In this document: piece after piece, positions 8,264 to 17,612 of the stretch
Layout of the letters: the number at the start of each line of letters is the position of its first letter
Position numbering within the stretch: the stretch's first letter is position 1
Assembly: GCF_015711015.1 (NCBI RefSeq)
Contig: NZ_CP064653.1
Coordinates: 4,092,001-4,156,000, forward strand
Source of the DNA: Methylomonas sp. LL1
GTDB lineage: Bacteria; Pseudomonadota; Gammaproteobacteria; Methylococcales; Methylomonadaceae
Direction of reading: 5' to 3'
Length of the DNA stretch: 64,000 nt
Program-made: the position numbers and the translations under genes
The notes under the pieces: model-generated
Told to the model about the DNA's origin: nothing
The model's input: the letters and a program-made list of their open reading frames with translations, nothing else
Database searches by the model: none

Positions 8264-10575
8264 TGCTTTTTAGATTGAGGAATCAGCAAGGGGCATAGCA
8301 GAAAGCCCAGGGTAACGCCGAGGCTGACCGACAAGGCCAGGATCGGTAGCGTCGGGGTTTTGCCTAGACCTAAGGCGCCGAAAGAGGCCAGCGTGGTTAG
8401 CGTGGACGAAGCAATCGCATGATAAGTAACATCGACATCTTTGCCACGGTTTTCCATGAAGAAGATGCCGTAATCCACGCACAGTGATACCGACAGCAAC
8501 AACCCGATCACATGCAGAAAACTCAGCTCTTCGCCGATCAATGCCCAGGTGGCGAAAATGAACAACACGGCGGCCAGCGAAGGGAACAGGGTCAACAGCA
8601 TCTTGCGCAAGTCGCGTTGTTGCAGCCAAATCAACAAACCCATGATGGCAATGCCGATTACCAGCATGCGCAAGGAGCGATCCCGGTATTGCGCAGCCAG
8701 CCGATCCAGTTGATTCTTCTGGCTGAAATAGCGGGTGCCTTCCAGGCCCCGCAAGCCTTCGATCAGCATGGCCGGATCGTGATCTCCTAGCCACAATGAC
8801 AAGATTACCCCATGCTGGCCTTGGATCAGTTGGCCGGACAGGATATGTCTTACCGGCGATGCCAGCACGGCTTCCGGGCGTAGCGCTTCCGTCGAAGAGA
8901 GCGGCAAATGGCCTAGCTTGTCGATCGAGAGTTCGGCTTTGCCGAGGGCGGAGTGCCAGGCCTCGCGAAATTGCGGGGTCAGAGCCTGATCGTAAACGCC
9001 GGCGTTTTCGGCTTGCAATTGCTCTGACACCAACCATGGGAACAAACCGTGGTATTCGCTCAACACGCCGGCTTGCTTTAGCGATCTTAGACGGCGTTCG
9101 GCGGCTTCGGAGCGTTGCAAGGCGGTTTCGAAGTCATCGGCTTGAATCAGCACGAAGCGGCCCGGTTCGATACCGGAAAAGTGAGCGCGAACCGCTTGGT
9201 CCTGCTGCTTGAGGGAATCCATATTCATCGCCAGGTTTTGCATGTCGTCCATCCAGCGCAGCTGCGGTAAGGCCAGCACGGCCAGAACGGTGGCGACGGC
9301 AAACAAGCTCCGCAAGACTTTACGGTGGCGGCCGCAAAAATCCACCCAGGCGCCTATGCCCGGTAAATGAGCGGCATGGATAGCCGTTTGGCCGAGCAGG
9401 GCGGGCAGTACCCAACGGGTCAAGCCCAGGGATGCGACGATACTGAACAACGCGAACACGGCGATTTGTTCGAAACCGGGAAAGCCTGTAAACCCCATGG
9501 CTGCATAACCGATCACCGTGGTCAGACCGCCCAACAGCAGGCTGGACCATACCAGCCGCACACTGGTTAGCGGCGAAGCGCGGTGTTTGGCGCAATGCAC
9601 CAGGACGTGGATAGGATAGTCGGTGCAAATACCGATCAGGCTGGCGCCCAGCGCCAAGGTCAGGCTATGGACTTGTTGGAAGATCAAGCCGGTGGCCAGG
9701 GTGCCGACCACGAACGAAGCCGCCTGTATCATCATGATCCAGTGCAACGCGATAAAAGACCGGAACAACAGTAGGAACACCAAAATCACGCTGATGCTGG
9801 ACACCACCGATACCAGCGTGACGTCTTGGCTGATCTCGCCATGGGCGGCCACGCTGAACACCGGTACGCCGGCCATGGTCAGGCGGAAGGCATTGCTGGC
9901 GGATTGATTCAAGGTGTCGAAACGGGCGCGAATGTCGGTTTGCAGGCGTTGATGGGCTTCCGAATCCAGCGCGGCCGGTTTGCTTTGCAGAATCAGCCCG
10001 CCGCCGTCGGCGTTCAGGCGAGCTTGTTGTTCGAATTGGCCTTGCAAGTCCTTGAAACCGTTCAGCGACAATAATAAAGGGTCTTGTTTGGCGATGGTTT
10101 TGACGAAACTGCCCTGCGGGGAAAGCAAGGCTTGCTTGAGACTTTCGGCGCGGCTGTCCAATTGGCTTGGGTCGAACAGTTTGCCGGCATCCTGGCTAGG
10201 GTTAAGGCTGAACACTCGAGCATGGTAGGGCGCATGGGAACGGACCGCATCCAGCCAGTCGCGTGGCGGTTCGTTGGCCGGCCAGACTTGTTCCACGTCC
10301 TTCAGTCCAGCCAATTGCTCCACCAGACGGTTACTGAAAGAGCTCAGAGATTGTGAGTTGTTAATGCTTGGCGCTGCGGCTTTTTCTACTACCAATAGAT
10401 AGCGGCGCGACAGTTCGCCCGATTGCAACAGTCCCGACAGCAGTTTCGAATCGTCGTCGTCGGTGGCGGTAAAAAACGCGTTCAGATCGGTTTCGACCCG
10501 GATTTGCCAAAACGTCAACGCCAATAACGCCGGAAACAGTACGAGAAACCAGCGCTTACGCCAAACAAAAGACAT
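8260..10575 (-). CDS. MMPL/RND-family exporter
   Basis: The 771-residue inner-membrane protein has two repeats, each with one N-terminal helix (MSFVWRKRWFLVLFPALLAL), a large periplasmic domain and a block of about five helices, as in MMPL lipid/polyketide transporters (COG4258). The first membrane block spans roughly residues 250-400 and the second 630-765. Exporters of this type occur in aryl-polyene clusters beside a LolA-like protein and are thought to pass the lipidic product toward the outer membrane. It begins 3 bp after the LolA-like gene and overlaps the ketosynthase gene by four bases. The substrate is inferred from context. Confidence 0.85.
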   Translation of the reverse strand: MSFVWRKRWFLVLFPALLALTFWQIRVETDLNAFFTATDDDDSKLLSGLLQSGELSRRYLLVVEKAAAPSINNSQSLSSFSNRLVEQLAGLKDVEQVWPANEPPRDWLDAVRSHAPYHARVFSLNPSQDAGKLFDPSQLDSRAESLKQALLSPQGSFVKTIAKQDPLLLSLNGFKDLQGQFEQQARLNADGGGLILQSKPAALDSEAHQRLQTDIRARFDTLNQSASNAFRLTMAGVPVFSVAAHGEISQDVTLVSVVSSISVILVFLLLFRSFIALHWIMMIQAASFVVGTLATGLIFQQVHSLTLALGASLIGICTDYPIHVLVHCAKHRASPLTSVRLVWSSLLLGGLTTVIGYAAMGFTGFPGFEQIAVFALFSIVASLGLTRWVLPALLGQTAIHAAHLPGIGAWVDFCGRHRKVLRSLFAVATVLAVLALPQLRWMDDMQNLAMNMDSLKQQDQAVRAHFSGIEPGRFVLIQADDFETALQRSEAAERRLRSLKQAGVLSEYHGLFPWLVSEQLQAENAGVYDQALTPQFREAWHSALGKAELSIDKLGHLPLSSTEALRPEAVLASPVRHILSGQLIQGQHGVILSLWLGDHDPAMLIEGLRGLEGTRYFSQKNQLDRLAAQYRDRSLRMLVIGIAIMGLLIWLQQRDLRKMLLTLFPSLAAVLFIFATWALIGEELSFLHVIGLLLSVSLCVDYGIFFMENRGKDVDVTYHAIASSTLTTLASFGALGLGKTPTLPILALSVSLGVTLGFLLCPLLIPQSKKQ

Positions 10576-10578
10576 TGA

Positions 10579-11211
10579 TCAATCTCCGATGGCTTCCCGC
10601 AACAGGCTTTGCATGGAATAGGCAGGGCCTTGTTCCGGGTTGGTCTTCAGCATCCGGTATTCGGTGGATTCGCCGTCCGCTTGCCGGATCAAAATCCTCC
10701 GCTCCCGGTCGCCGTCGTCTCCGGAAATTTCGATGGCCGGAGTTTCCTCAACGCTTTGATCCGGTTTGGGTGTCAGACGCAAGGTCCAACGCTTATTATT
10801 CTGCTCGGCGGTAAAATCATAGTTGGTTTGCAATTGTTCGGTTTGTCCCTGCAATATCGAGCGGAATACCTTGATTTGTTCGGCGGCCTGGTCGGCATAG
10901 TCCAGCGGGGCGGTATGGCGTTGGTTTTGTTCAGGGTCCCAGTAATACATGCGTTCATCGGCGATGGCCATGATGACGCGCTTGGGATTTAGTTGTAGTT
11001 TGACCAGGCCTCCGTCGGCGCCGGACAGCATGTAGCCTTGTCCTTGCCAGGGGGCGGAGGCTAATTCCAGCTGACGAGTTTCTTCATAATGGAACTGCGC
11101 TTGCCCGCTTTGCCGGATGCGGGCCAACAGATCAATCGGGTTTGTTGGCTCGGCAAGCCCCGCCAAGGGTAAAAATGCCAGCAGCCAGCACGGGCCCCGC
11201 ATCATGTCCAA
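10579..11211 (-). CDS. LolA-like periplasmic carrier protein
   Basis: The 210-residue protein has a signal peptide (MDMMRGPCWLLAFLPLAGLAEP) followed by a LolA/LolB-type beta-rich domain (FHYEETRQLELASAPWQGQG; later VIMAIADERMYYWDPEQ). Homologues encoded in aryl-polyene clusters are thought to shuttle the hydrophobic product across the periplasm. It overlaps the preceding membrane-protein gene by ten bases and is followed 3 bp later by the exporter gene. It is not the housekeeping lolA, judging by its divergence and context. Confidence 0.8.
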   Translation of the reverse strand: MDMMRGPCWLLAFLPLAGLAEPTNPIDLLARIRQSGQAQFHYEETRQLELASAPWQGQGYMLSGADGGLVKLQLNPKRVIMAIADERMYYWDPEQNQRHTAPLDYADQAAEQIKVFRSILQGQTEQLQTNYDFTAEQNNKRWTLRLTPKPDQSVEETPAIEISGDDGDRERRILIRQADGESTEYRMLKTNPEQGPAYSMQSLLREAIGD

Positions 11212-11822
11212 ATGCCCTTGAATACTTTGTGGCCGTGTACAGCCATGAATTTGAACGTTTCCATCGCCGGGGGGATTTCCAGATCGGGGAAGCGCTTATG
11301 CCGGTAAAACCATTCCGCGATACCCAGCAGACCCATCAGCATATACACCAGCACGCCGGTATAGATAGCCCAGGCTTGTTGTCCCGCCAGGGCCGGCAGG
11401 GCGGCGCAGATCGGTACATTGACGGCGAAAAACAGAGTCCAGGCCCAGGTTACTTCACGCAGGTATTCGGCAATGCCGGGTTTGAACTCGGGGAATTGCA
11501 GGCGCACCAAGCGTTCGCACAAGGATGGCGGCGCCCACAAGGTATGTCCGAATAGCGCTGTCAGCCACAGGTAGGCAAACGACGGCAGTAGCCAGATGAA
11601 GTAAGTATTGGCGAAGTAGGCGCCGGTCAATAACACAGCCACTAACAGCAGGGTGGTAAGCCGCCAAATCAGCTTTTTGAATTGAAGGCCCCGCCAAAAG
11701 GTGAGTCCGGCAAACACCACCAACTCCAGGCTGGCAAAGCCTCGTTCGGCCAGATAGGCGCTAAGAAAAGGGTAGGCGAGTAACAGGCCGGTAATGCCTA
11801 TCGCCTTCAGAGCATTGGGCAT
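11202..11822 (-). CDS. COG4648-type integral membrane protein
   Basis: The 206-residue protein has about five to six membrane helices (GITGLLLAYPFLSAYLAE; LTTLLLVAVLLTGAYF; WTLFFAVNVPICAALPAL; AIYTGVLVYMLMGLLGIAEW) and the signature EWFYRHKRFPD near residue 170. This family of unknown biochemical role is almost always encoded in aryl-polyene and related pigment clusters. It starts 2 bp after the carrier-protein gene. An enzymatic or scaffold role in the membrane is possible; none is shown. Confidence 0.8.
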   Translation of the reverse strand: MPNALKAIGITGLLLAYPFLSAYLAERGFASLELVVFAGLTFWRGLQFKKLIWRLTTLLLVAVLLTGAYFANTYFIWLLPSFAYLWLTALFGHTLWAPPSLCERLVRLQFPEFKPGIAEYLREVTWAWTLFFAVNVPICAALPALAGQQAWAIYTGVLVYMLMGLLGIAEWFYRHKRFPDLEIPPAMETFKFMAVHGHKVFKGIWT

Positions 11823-11824
11823 GC

Positions 11825-12088
11825 TTAGCGGGTGCGATGGGTCGCGACAAAGTCGGCCAGCGACCTGAGAGAGACGAAAATCTGGTTGTTGCGTTCGTCG
11901 CCGGAAGTGATCTTGATGCCGTACTGGCGATCCAGCATCACGCCTATTTCCAGCGCGTCAATGGAATCCAATCCCAGCCCTCCGCCAAATAGAGCCGCAT
12001 CGGGAGAAAGGTCGTCGGGCACGATGTCCTCAAGGCGCAAACCTTCGATGAGCATGGTTTTCAATTGGCTGATCAAGTCATCTGACAT
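11825..12088 (-). CDS. Acyl carrier protein
   Basis: The 87-residue carrier protein has the 4'-phosphopantetheine attachment motif GLGLDSIDALEIGV, with the modified serine near residue 40. It would hold the growing chain for the ketosynthase two genes downstream. It is the first gene of the leftward six-gene operon, whose promoter must lie in the 128-bp gap shared with the rightward genes. Confidence 0.9.
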   Translation of the reverse strand: MSDDLISQLKTMLIEGLRLEDIVPDDLSPDAALFGGGLGLDSIDALEIGVMLDRQYGIKITSGDERNNQIFVSLRSLADFVATHRTR

Positions 12089-12216
12089 GGCTGGACATAT
12101 CCCTTTAACAAAGCTTGAATTCTACACAAAATCCCAAGGCGGTTCAAAAACACTTGGATTGCGACCGAGGGAATGCCAAAATTGCCGGCATTGCAAATAT
12201 ATCCACGGATAAATAC

Positions 12217-12723
12217 GTGCGTTTTTTCTTAGCTTTCAAAGTCATGTTGTTCACCGTACTGGTGCCCGGCACGGTCACCCTGTATTTCCCTTACGAGTTA
12301 CTTTCCCGTTCGGGTACTGATTTTCAGTCGGCAAACCTGATGTTGGCTATCCCGGCGCTGGCCTGCATGCTGATGGGTATGGTCATTTATTTACGTTGCG
12401 CCTGGGATTTTGCAATCGAGGGTTTGGGCACTCCGGCGCCTATCGATCCTCCGAAGAAGCTGGTCGTGACCGGACTCTATCGCCGGACCCGCAATCCGAT
12501 GTATCAAGGAATTGTGTTGTTATTGCTGGCCGAATGCCTGTTGTTTGTCGATTCGGGTCTGTTGATTTACGCCAGTTCGATTGCGCTGGTTTTTCATCTG
12601 TTCGTGGTGTTTTACGAGGAACCCGTTCTCGGCAACCGATTCGGCGAAGCCTACAACGACTATTGCCGCCAGGTTCCGCGCTGGGGCATGGCTTGCCGTT
12701 CCTTCCCGGCGAATGCTGCTTAA
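12217..12723 (+). CDS. Isoprenylcysteine-carboxyl-methyltransferase-like membrane protein
   Basis: The protein carries the ICMT/PEMT signature: GLYRRTRNPMYQG for S-adenosylmethionine binding, and a C-terminal EEPVLGNRFGEAYNDYCRQVPRW. It has four or five membrane helices. I chose the GTG at 12217 because the protein then starts with R-FF-LAFKVMLFTVLVPGTV, the usual family beginning. An open frame extends to a TTG at 12115 and an ATG lies at 12244, so the start is not certain. It heads the rightward group and diverges from the ACP gene. It could methylate the pathway product; isoprenylcysteine itself is unlikely. Confidence 0.75.
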   Translation: MRFFLAFKVMLFTVLVPGTVTLYFPYELLSRSGTDFQSANLMLAIPALACMLMGMVIYLRCAWDFAIEGLGTPAPIDPPKKLVVTGLYRRTRNPMYQGIVLLLLAECLLFVDSGLLIYASSIALVFHLFVVFYEEPVLGNRFGEAYNDYCRQVPRWGMACRSFPANAA

Positions 12724-12761
12724 AATTCAAGTTCTTAGTCTTTTCAATCTCTATCCCACCC

Positions 12762-12995
12762 ATGAAGCAAAAACTAAAAACCTTTATCTTCGCCGAGTTG
12801 ATTTATCACGAAGACCCGGATTCCTTCAACGATGACGACGATCTGTTGGAAGCCGGGCTCGACAGCATGGGCATCATGCGTCTGATCATGTTCGCCGAGA
12901 AGGAATTCGGTGTGACCCTGCCGGACACCGAAATCGAGCCGGACAATGTGCAAAGCCTGAATGCGCTGGAACGATGGATACGCCAAGCCCAATGA
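12762..12995 (+). CDS. Stand-alone peptidyl/acyl carrier protein
   Basis: The 77-residue protein starts at ATG 12762 and is easily missed because the same frame is open much further upstream. The phosphopantetheine motif is AGLDSMGIMRL, with Ser35 as attachment site, and the protein is acidic as expected (DPDSFNDDDDLLEAG). Its stop overlaps the start of the condensation-like gene (ATGA at 12992), indicating coupled translation. Discrete carrier proteins of this sort serve stand-alone adenylation enzymes such as the one encoded two genes downstream. Confidence 0.85.
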   Translation: MKQKLKTFIFAELIYHEDPDSFNDDDDLLEAGLDSMGIMRLIMFAEKEFGVTLPDTEIEPDNVQSLNALERWIRQAQ

Positions 12996-14284
12996 CGGCA
13001 GCAACATCCGAGCTGTTCAACCCGGCGGACTATTTCACCTTCGTCCTCGATCAGGAAATCCGCGACGCCGGCATGCCGGGCGGCTATTGCGGGTTCGCGT
13101 TGAGACTGGCCGCTACTCCTGATCTGGATCGGTTGCAACAACGGCTGGATTTGCTGGTGGAGATGTTTCCGAAGGCCTCGGCTCGCATCGAGCTTCAAGG
13201 TAAGCGCTATGCTTGGGTGGCTACCGGTCGGCGCATTCAGCTGGAGCGCCATCAATGCCAAGCGGTCGAGGATGAGGGCGAAGAAAGCCGGCGCATTGTG
13301 CTGGAAATCTTCAACCGGCCGGAATCCTTGCCGCTGACCGTGCATTGGATAGCCGAAACCGGCGGCGGCACCTTGTTGCTGAACTGGCTGCATCCCTTGC
13401 TGGATGCCCGTGGCGCGAAAATCCTGCTGGATTTCATTACCTCCGACCATCCCGAACGTTTCCAGGAATCGCCTTCCTTAATCAACGCCAAACTGGCGCA
13501 ATGGAGTTTCTGGAAAAAATTGCAATTGTTATTCAAGGCCAAGCGCCATAACAACGAGGCTAACAGCCTGGATAGCTGTTTGCCTACCGGCATCGAACAA
13601 GGCCCGCAAACCCTGAAATTGAAAGTGCGGCGTTTCGATCAGGATCAATCCCGCCGCATCGCCAAACTGGCGCAGCAAACCACCGGCCTGGCCGGACGCA
13701 CGCTGTATTATCTGGGCTGCTTTATGCGGGCCATGGAGCAGGTAGGGCCACCGGCCGCCAAGGCCGGTTATTGCATTCCCTATGCCTTCAACCTGCGCCG
13801 GCAGGGCGCGCCGACGCCGGTACTCGGCAATCACGTCGGTTGCCTGTTTGCCCGTGCTACTCGCGAGCAAGTGGGCGATAGAAAAGGCTTGTTCGAGCAT
13901 TTATTGGCGCAGCATACTCAGGCGGTACGGGATGAACTGGATTTGGCTTATCTGCCGCTGATGTGGCTGGGCCAATGGCTAACGCCGGCCCGCTACGCGA
14001 AATTTTTGCGCAAGCAACACAGCGGCGGCGAATTGAGTTCGTTGTGGTTTTCCGATCTGGGCGACATGTCCTGGGCCAAAAACGGCTTCCTCGGCGCGCC
14101 GGTCACCGAATTGACCATGATGTGCTGGATGACCCTGCCGCCGGGCCTGGCTTTGCTGGTCGGGCAACTGGATGGCCGGTTATCCTTGTCCTATAGCTAC
14201 TTGTCTCCAGCAGTGGATGAAGCCTGGCTGGATCAGGTGATCGCGCGGATGGATGCCGAATTATTGGAAAATGACGAGGCCTGA
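12992..14284 (+). CDS. Condensation/acyltransferase-like protein
   Basis: The 430-residue protein is of the NRPS condensation-domain superfamily. The active-site motif reads NWLHPLLDARG, an HxxxD with His134 and Asp138, in place of the usual HHxxxDG. Similar HxxxDxRG proteins are stand-alone acyl or aminoacyl transferases. I start at 12992, where ATGA couples it to the carrier-protein stop; a further ATG lies at 12974. It probably moves the acyl group from the discrete carrier protein onto an amine, an alcohol or another carrier. The acceptor cannot be told from sequence. Confidence 0.7.
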   Translation: MTAATSELFNPADYFTFVLDQEIRDAGMPGGYCGFALRLAATPDLDRLQQRLDLLVEMFPKASARIELQGKRYAWVATGRRIQLERHQCQAVEDEGEESRRIVLEIFNRPESLPLTVHWIAETGGGTLLLNWLHPLLDARGAKILLDFITSDHPERFQESPSLINAKLAQWSFWKKLQLLFKAKRHNNEANSLDSCLPTGIEQGPQTLKLKVRRFDQDQSRRIAKLAQQTTGLAGRTLYYLGCFMRAMEQVGPPAAKAGYCIPYAFNLRRQGAPTPVLGNHVGCLFARATREQVGDRKGLFEHLLAQHTQAVRDELDLAYLPLMWLGQWLTPARYAKFLRKQHSGGELSSLWFSDLGDMSWAKNGFLGAPVTELTMMCWMTLPPGLALLVGQLDGRLSLSYSYLSPAVDEAWLDQVIARMDAELLENDEA

Positions 14285-14287
14285 TCC

Positions 14288-15715
14288 ATGTTGCTGGAAC
14301 CCTTTCTGCGCCAATGCCGGCAACAACCCGATGCCTTGGCCTTGCGCGAGCAAGACCGTAACTTAAGTTATGGTCAGTTATTGCGGCAGGCTCAAGCCGT
14401 TGCCGCCGCCTTGCAGGCTCGCGGTATTCAACCGGGCCAGCCGGTCGCCATTCATCTTGACCGTGGTATCGATGCCACGATCGCGTTATTCGGAGTGCTG
14501 TTGGCCGGCAATTGTTATGTGCCGCTCGACCTGAAAAATCCGCCGTCCAGATTGGCTTTCATTACCACAGATGCCAAGGTGCAAGCGGTTTTGGGATTGG
14601 GTGTCGCGCCGGCTTGGCTGGCTGATGGCTTATGGCTGGACACCGCCCATTGCCACGAGGCCATTACGCAAGCCGTCGAGATTGGCGGCGAATCGCTGGC
14701 CGCCATCCTGTATACCTCCGGTTCCACCGGTCAGCCGCGCGGCGTGGCTTTGAGTCATGCCGCGGTGAATGCTTTCGCGCGCTGGGCCACCGAGTTACTG
14801 GCCTTGAATGCCAGCGACCGCATTGCCAGCAGCGCGCCATTCTTCTTCGATCTATCGACTTTTGACCTGTACGCCGTGTTGGGCGCGGGCGCCAGCCTGC
14901 ATTTCGTCCCGCCCATGCTGACCATGGCGCCGGCCCGGCTCAGTGCCTGGCTAAAGCAACAGGCCATCAGCGGCTGGTACACCGTGCCATCGCTGCTGGC
15001 TTTCCTGGCCTACAAGGGCAATTTGGCGCAAACGCCTCTGGATGCTTTGCGTTTTCTGTTGTTCGCCGGCGAGGTATTCCCGACCTCGGCCTTGATCGAT
15101 TTGTCCGCCAGCCTGCCGCATACGACGCTGTACAACTTCTTCGGCCCCACCGAAACCAATGTCTGTTGTTACTGGCCGGTTTCGCGAGAAAAGTTGATAG
15201 CGGATCAAACCATTCCGATCGGCCGGCCGGCCGCCGGCTGCGAGCTTTATATCGAAGCCGAAACTGGCGAACTCTGGGTGCGAGGCCCGATATTGGCCAG
15301 CGGTTACTGGAGCGAAGGCGGTTTGCATCCCTTTCTGAATCAACAAGGCTGGTACGCCACCGGCGACCGCGTCAGTCTGGAGCAGGGCGAATACCGCTTT
15401 CATGGCCGCTTGGGCCGGATGCTGAAATGCTCGAGCTATCGGGTCGAACCGGCCGAGATCGAAGCCGCCGTCAATGCGATAGCCGGGGTGATAGGCTGCG
15501 CGGTAATCGGCATCCACGATCCCACCGCCGGCCAGCGTCCGGCATTAGCTATGGTTCTAGGGCCGGAAATGACGATCGCCGAGATTCGCAAGGCACTTAG
15601 CCGTCAATTGCCAGCCTACATGCAACCTAGCCAGTATCTGGTTTTGGACCAGTTGCCGCGATTGGCTAATGGGAAGCTGAACTATCAACAGTTGCGGATG
15701 TTGCTGAAGGCTTAA
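14288..15715 (+). CDS. Stand-alone amino-acid adenylation enzyme
   Basis: The 475-residue protein is a single adenylation domain. Core motifs are LYTSGSTGQPRG (141-152), FFGPTETNVC (284-293), YATGD (356-360), RLGRMLKCSSYRVEP and LPRLANGKLNY with the catalytic Lys463. Reading the specificity positions by alignment to GrsA gives D188 L189 F192 T232 L258 A260 F284 V292 C293 K463. From memory this is close to the code of proline-activating stand-alone enzymes of pyrrole pathways (PltF/RedM type). It has no carrier or condensation domain, so the partner is probably the carrier protein at 12762. It starts 3 bp after the condensation-like gene. Proline as substrate is a prediction. Confidence 0.85.
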   Translation: MLLEPFLRQCRQQPDALALREQDRNLSYGQLLRQAQAVAAALQARGIQPGQPVAIHLDRGIDATIALFGVLLAGNCYVPLDLKNPPSRLAFITTDAKVQAVLGLGVAPAWLADGLWLDTAHCHEAITQAVEIGGESLAAILYTSGSTGQPRGVALSHAAVNAFARWATELLALNASDRIASSAPFFFDLSTFDLYAVLGAGASLHFVPPMLTMAPARLSAWLKQQAISGWYTVPSLLAFLAYKGNLAQTPLDALRFLLFAGEVFPTSALIDLSASLPHTTLYNFFGPTETNVCCYWPVSREKLIADQTIPIGRPAAGCELYIEAETGELWVRGPILASGYWSEGGLHPFLNQQGWYATGDRVSLEQGEYRFHGRLGRMLKCSSYRVEPAEIEAAVNAIAGVIGCAVIGIHDPTAGQRPALAMVLGPEMTIAEIRKALSRQLPAYMQPSQYLVLDQLPRLANGKLNYQQLRMLLKA

Positions 15716-15800
15716 AGAATTGGTCGGAACAGTTTTTTGCTTGGATCGCAGCATGCAGCGAGGATATATGGAAAACAACTTCATCCATCACGGAGAGTAA

Positions 15801-17612
15801 ATGATAAGTTTCAAAGATAAAGCCAACCTGATCTGGGAAGTTGCGGACCTGTTACGAGGCGACTACCGGCAGTCGGATTACGGTAAGGTGATTTTGCCGA
15901 TGACGGTGTTGCGCCGCCTGGATTGTGTGTTGGCACACAACAAGCAGAAGGTACTGGATTACCTGCCTAAAGTTGAAAAACTCTCCGATAGCGCTAAAGA
16001 CCTGACCTTAAACAAAATAGCCGGGGCGAATTTTCACAACCGTAGCCAGTACGATTTTGCCAAACTGGTCGCAGACCCCAGCCACATCGCCGCCAACCTG
16101 CGCAACCACATCAACGGCTATTCGGCCTCCGCCCGCGAGATTATCGAATATTTTAATTTCGACGATCAGATCGAACGCATGGACGATCCCAAGGCGGATA
16201 TTCTGTTTCAAGTGGTAAAAAAGTTTGCCGAGATCGATCTGGCCGACATGGATACCATACAAATGGGCTATGTATTCGAAGACTTGATCCGGCGATTTGC
16301 CGAGCAATCCAACGAGACGGCCGGAGAACATTTCACACCCCGAGAAGTAATCAAGCTGATGGTTAATGTGCTGTTCAATGCCGACAATCAATCATTGACC
16401 CAAGCGGGTATCGTAAAAACCCTGTACGACCCGGCCTGCGGCACCGGCGGCATGCTTTCCGTGGCCGAACACCACCTGCAAGGCTTTAACCCCGATGCCA
16501 AACTAGAAGTGTTCGGGCAGGAGATCAACCCGGAATCCTACGCCATTTGCAAATCGGACATGCTGATCAAGGGGCAAAACCCGGCCAACATCAAATTCGG
16601 CAACACCTTTACCGTGGACGGTTTAAGGGATGAAAAATTCGATTACCTGCTCTCCAATCCGCCCTTTGGCGTGGACTGGAAAAAAGCTCAAAAAATCATC
16701 ACCGACGAACACATCAATTTAGGCTACGCCGGCCGCTTCGGCGCGGGCTTGCCGCGTATCAACGACGGTTCCTTGCTGTTCTTACAGCACATGATTGCCA
16801 AGATGAAACCCCGCGAAGCCGGCGGTAGCCGTATCGGCATCGTCTTCAACGGCTCGCCGCTGTTTACCGGCCAGGCCGGCAACGGCGAAAGCAGCATCCG
16901 CCAATGGATTATCGAAAACGACTGGCTGGAAGCCATTATCGCCTTACCCGATCAACTGTTTTACAACACCGGCATTTCCACCTACATCTGGATACTCAAC
17001 AACCAAAAAAGCGCCGAACGCAAAGGCAAAATCCAGCTAATCAACGCCATCGGTGCCAAAGACGAAGAACTGATTAAAGCCGGCGAACGCAGCTTCAATC
17101 GCTTTTGGGAAAAGATGCCGCGCTCGCTGGGCAACAAACGCAAACAAATCCCGGAAAACGGCGACAGCAAAGGCATAGGCTTTATCACCAAGCTCTACGG
17201 CGATTTTGTCGAAAACGAGTTCGTCAAAATCCTGCCCAACGAATTTTTCGGCTATTGGCGGGTTACCGTCGAACAACCTGAGAAAGACAGCAACGGCAAT
17301 ATCGTCAAAGGGCGCGACGGCAAGCCCAAAGCCGACAGTAGCCTGCGCGATTACGAAAACATTCCGTTTTTACAGAAAACCCGTGATTGCAAATTGATCT
17401 CACAAAATATCGAAGAATATATCGAACGGGAAGTAAAACCGCATTTACCCGAAGCCTGGGTTGACGACAGCAAAACCAAAATCGGCTACGAGATTAACTT
17501 CACCAAATACTTCTACGAATTTAAACCGTTGCGGTCATTGGCGGAGATTAAAGCCGATATCCTGGCGCTGGAAAAAAGCAGCCTGGAACTGGAACAAAAG
17601 GTGTTGGAGTGA
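15801..17612 (+). CDS. hsdM: Type I restriction-modification methyltransferase subunit HsdM
   Basis: The 603-residue N6-adenine methyltransferase has the HsdM N-terminal helical domain (residues 1-150) and the catalytic core. The S-adenosylmethionine motif is DPACGTGG (210-217) and the catalytic NPPF is at 286-289. GGAGAG lies 5 bp before ATG 15801. With HsdS it forms the methylase and with HsdR the nuclease. All motifs are intact and the length is typical. It opens the cassette, and the next frame overlaps its stop by four bases. Confidence 0.95.
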   Translation: MISFKDKANLIWEVADLLRGDYRQSDYGKVILPMTVLRRLDCVLAHNKQKVLDYLPKVEKLSDSAKDLTLNKIAGANFHNRSQYDFAKLVADPSHIAANLRNHINGYSASAREIIEYFNFDDQIERMDDPKADILFQVVKKFAEIDLADMDTIQMGYVFEDLIRRFAEQSNETAGEHFTPREVIKLMVNVLFNADNQSLTQAGIVKTLYDPACGTGGMLSVAEHHLQGFNPDAKLEVFGQEINPESYAICKSDMLIKGQNPANIKFGNTFTVDGLRDEKFDYLLSNPPFGVDWKKAQKIITDEHINLGYAGRFGAGLPRINDGSLLFLQHMIAKMKPREAGGSRIGIVFNGSPLFTGQAGNGESSIRQWIIENDWLEAIIALPDQLFYNTGISTYIWILNNQKSAERKGKIQLINAIGAKDEELIKAGERSFNRFWEKMPRSLGNKRKQIPENGDSKGIGFITKLYGDFVENEFVKILPNEFFGYWRVTVEQPEKDSNGNIVKGRDGKPKADSSLRDYENIPFLQKTRDCKLISQNIEEYIEREVKPHLPEAWVDDSKTKIGYEINFTKYFYEFKPLRSLAEIKADILALEKSSLELEQKVLE

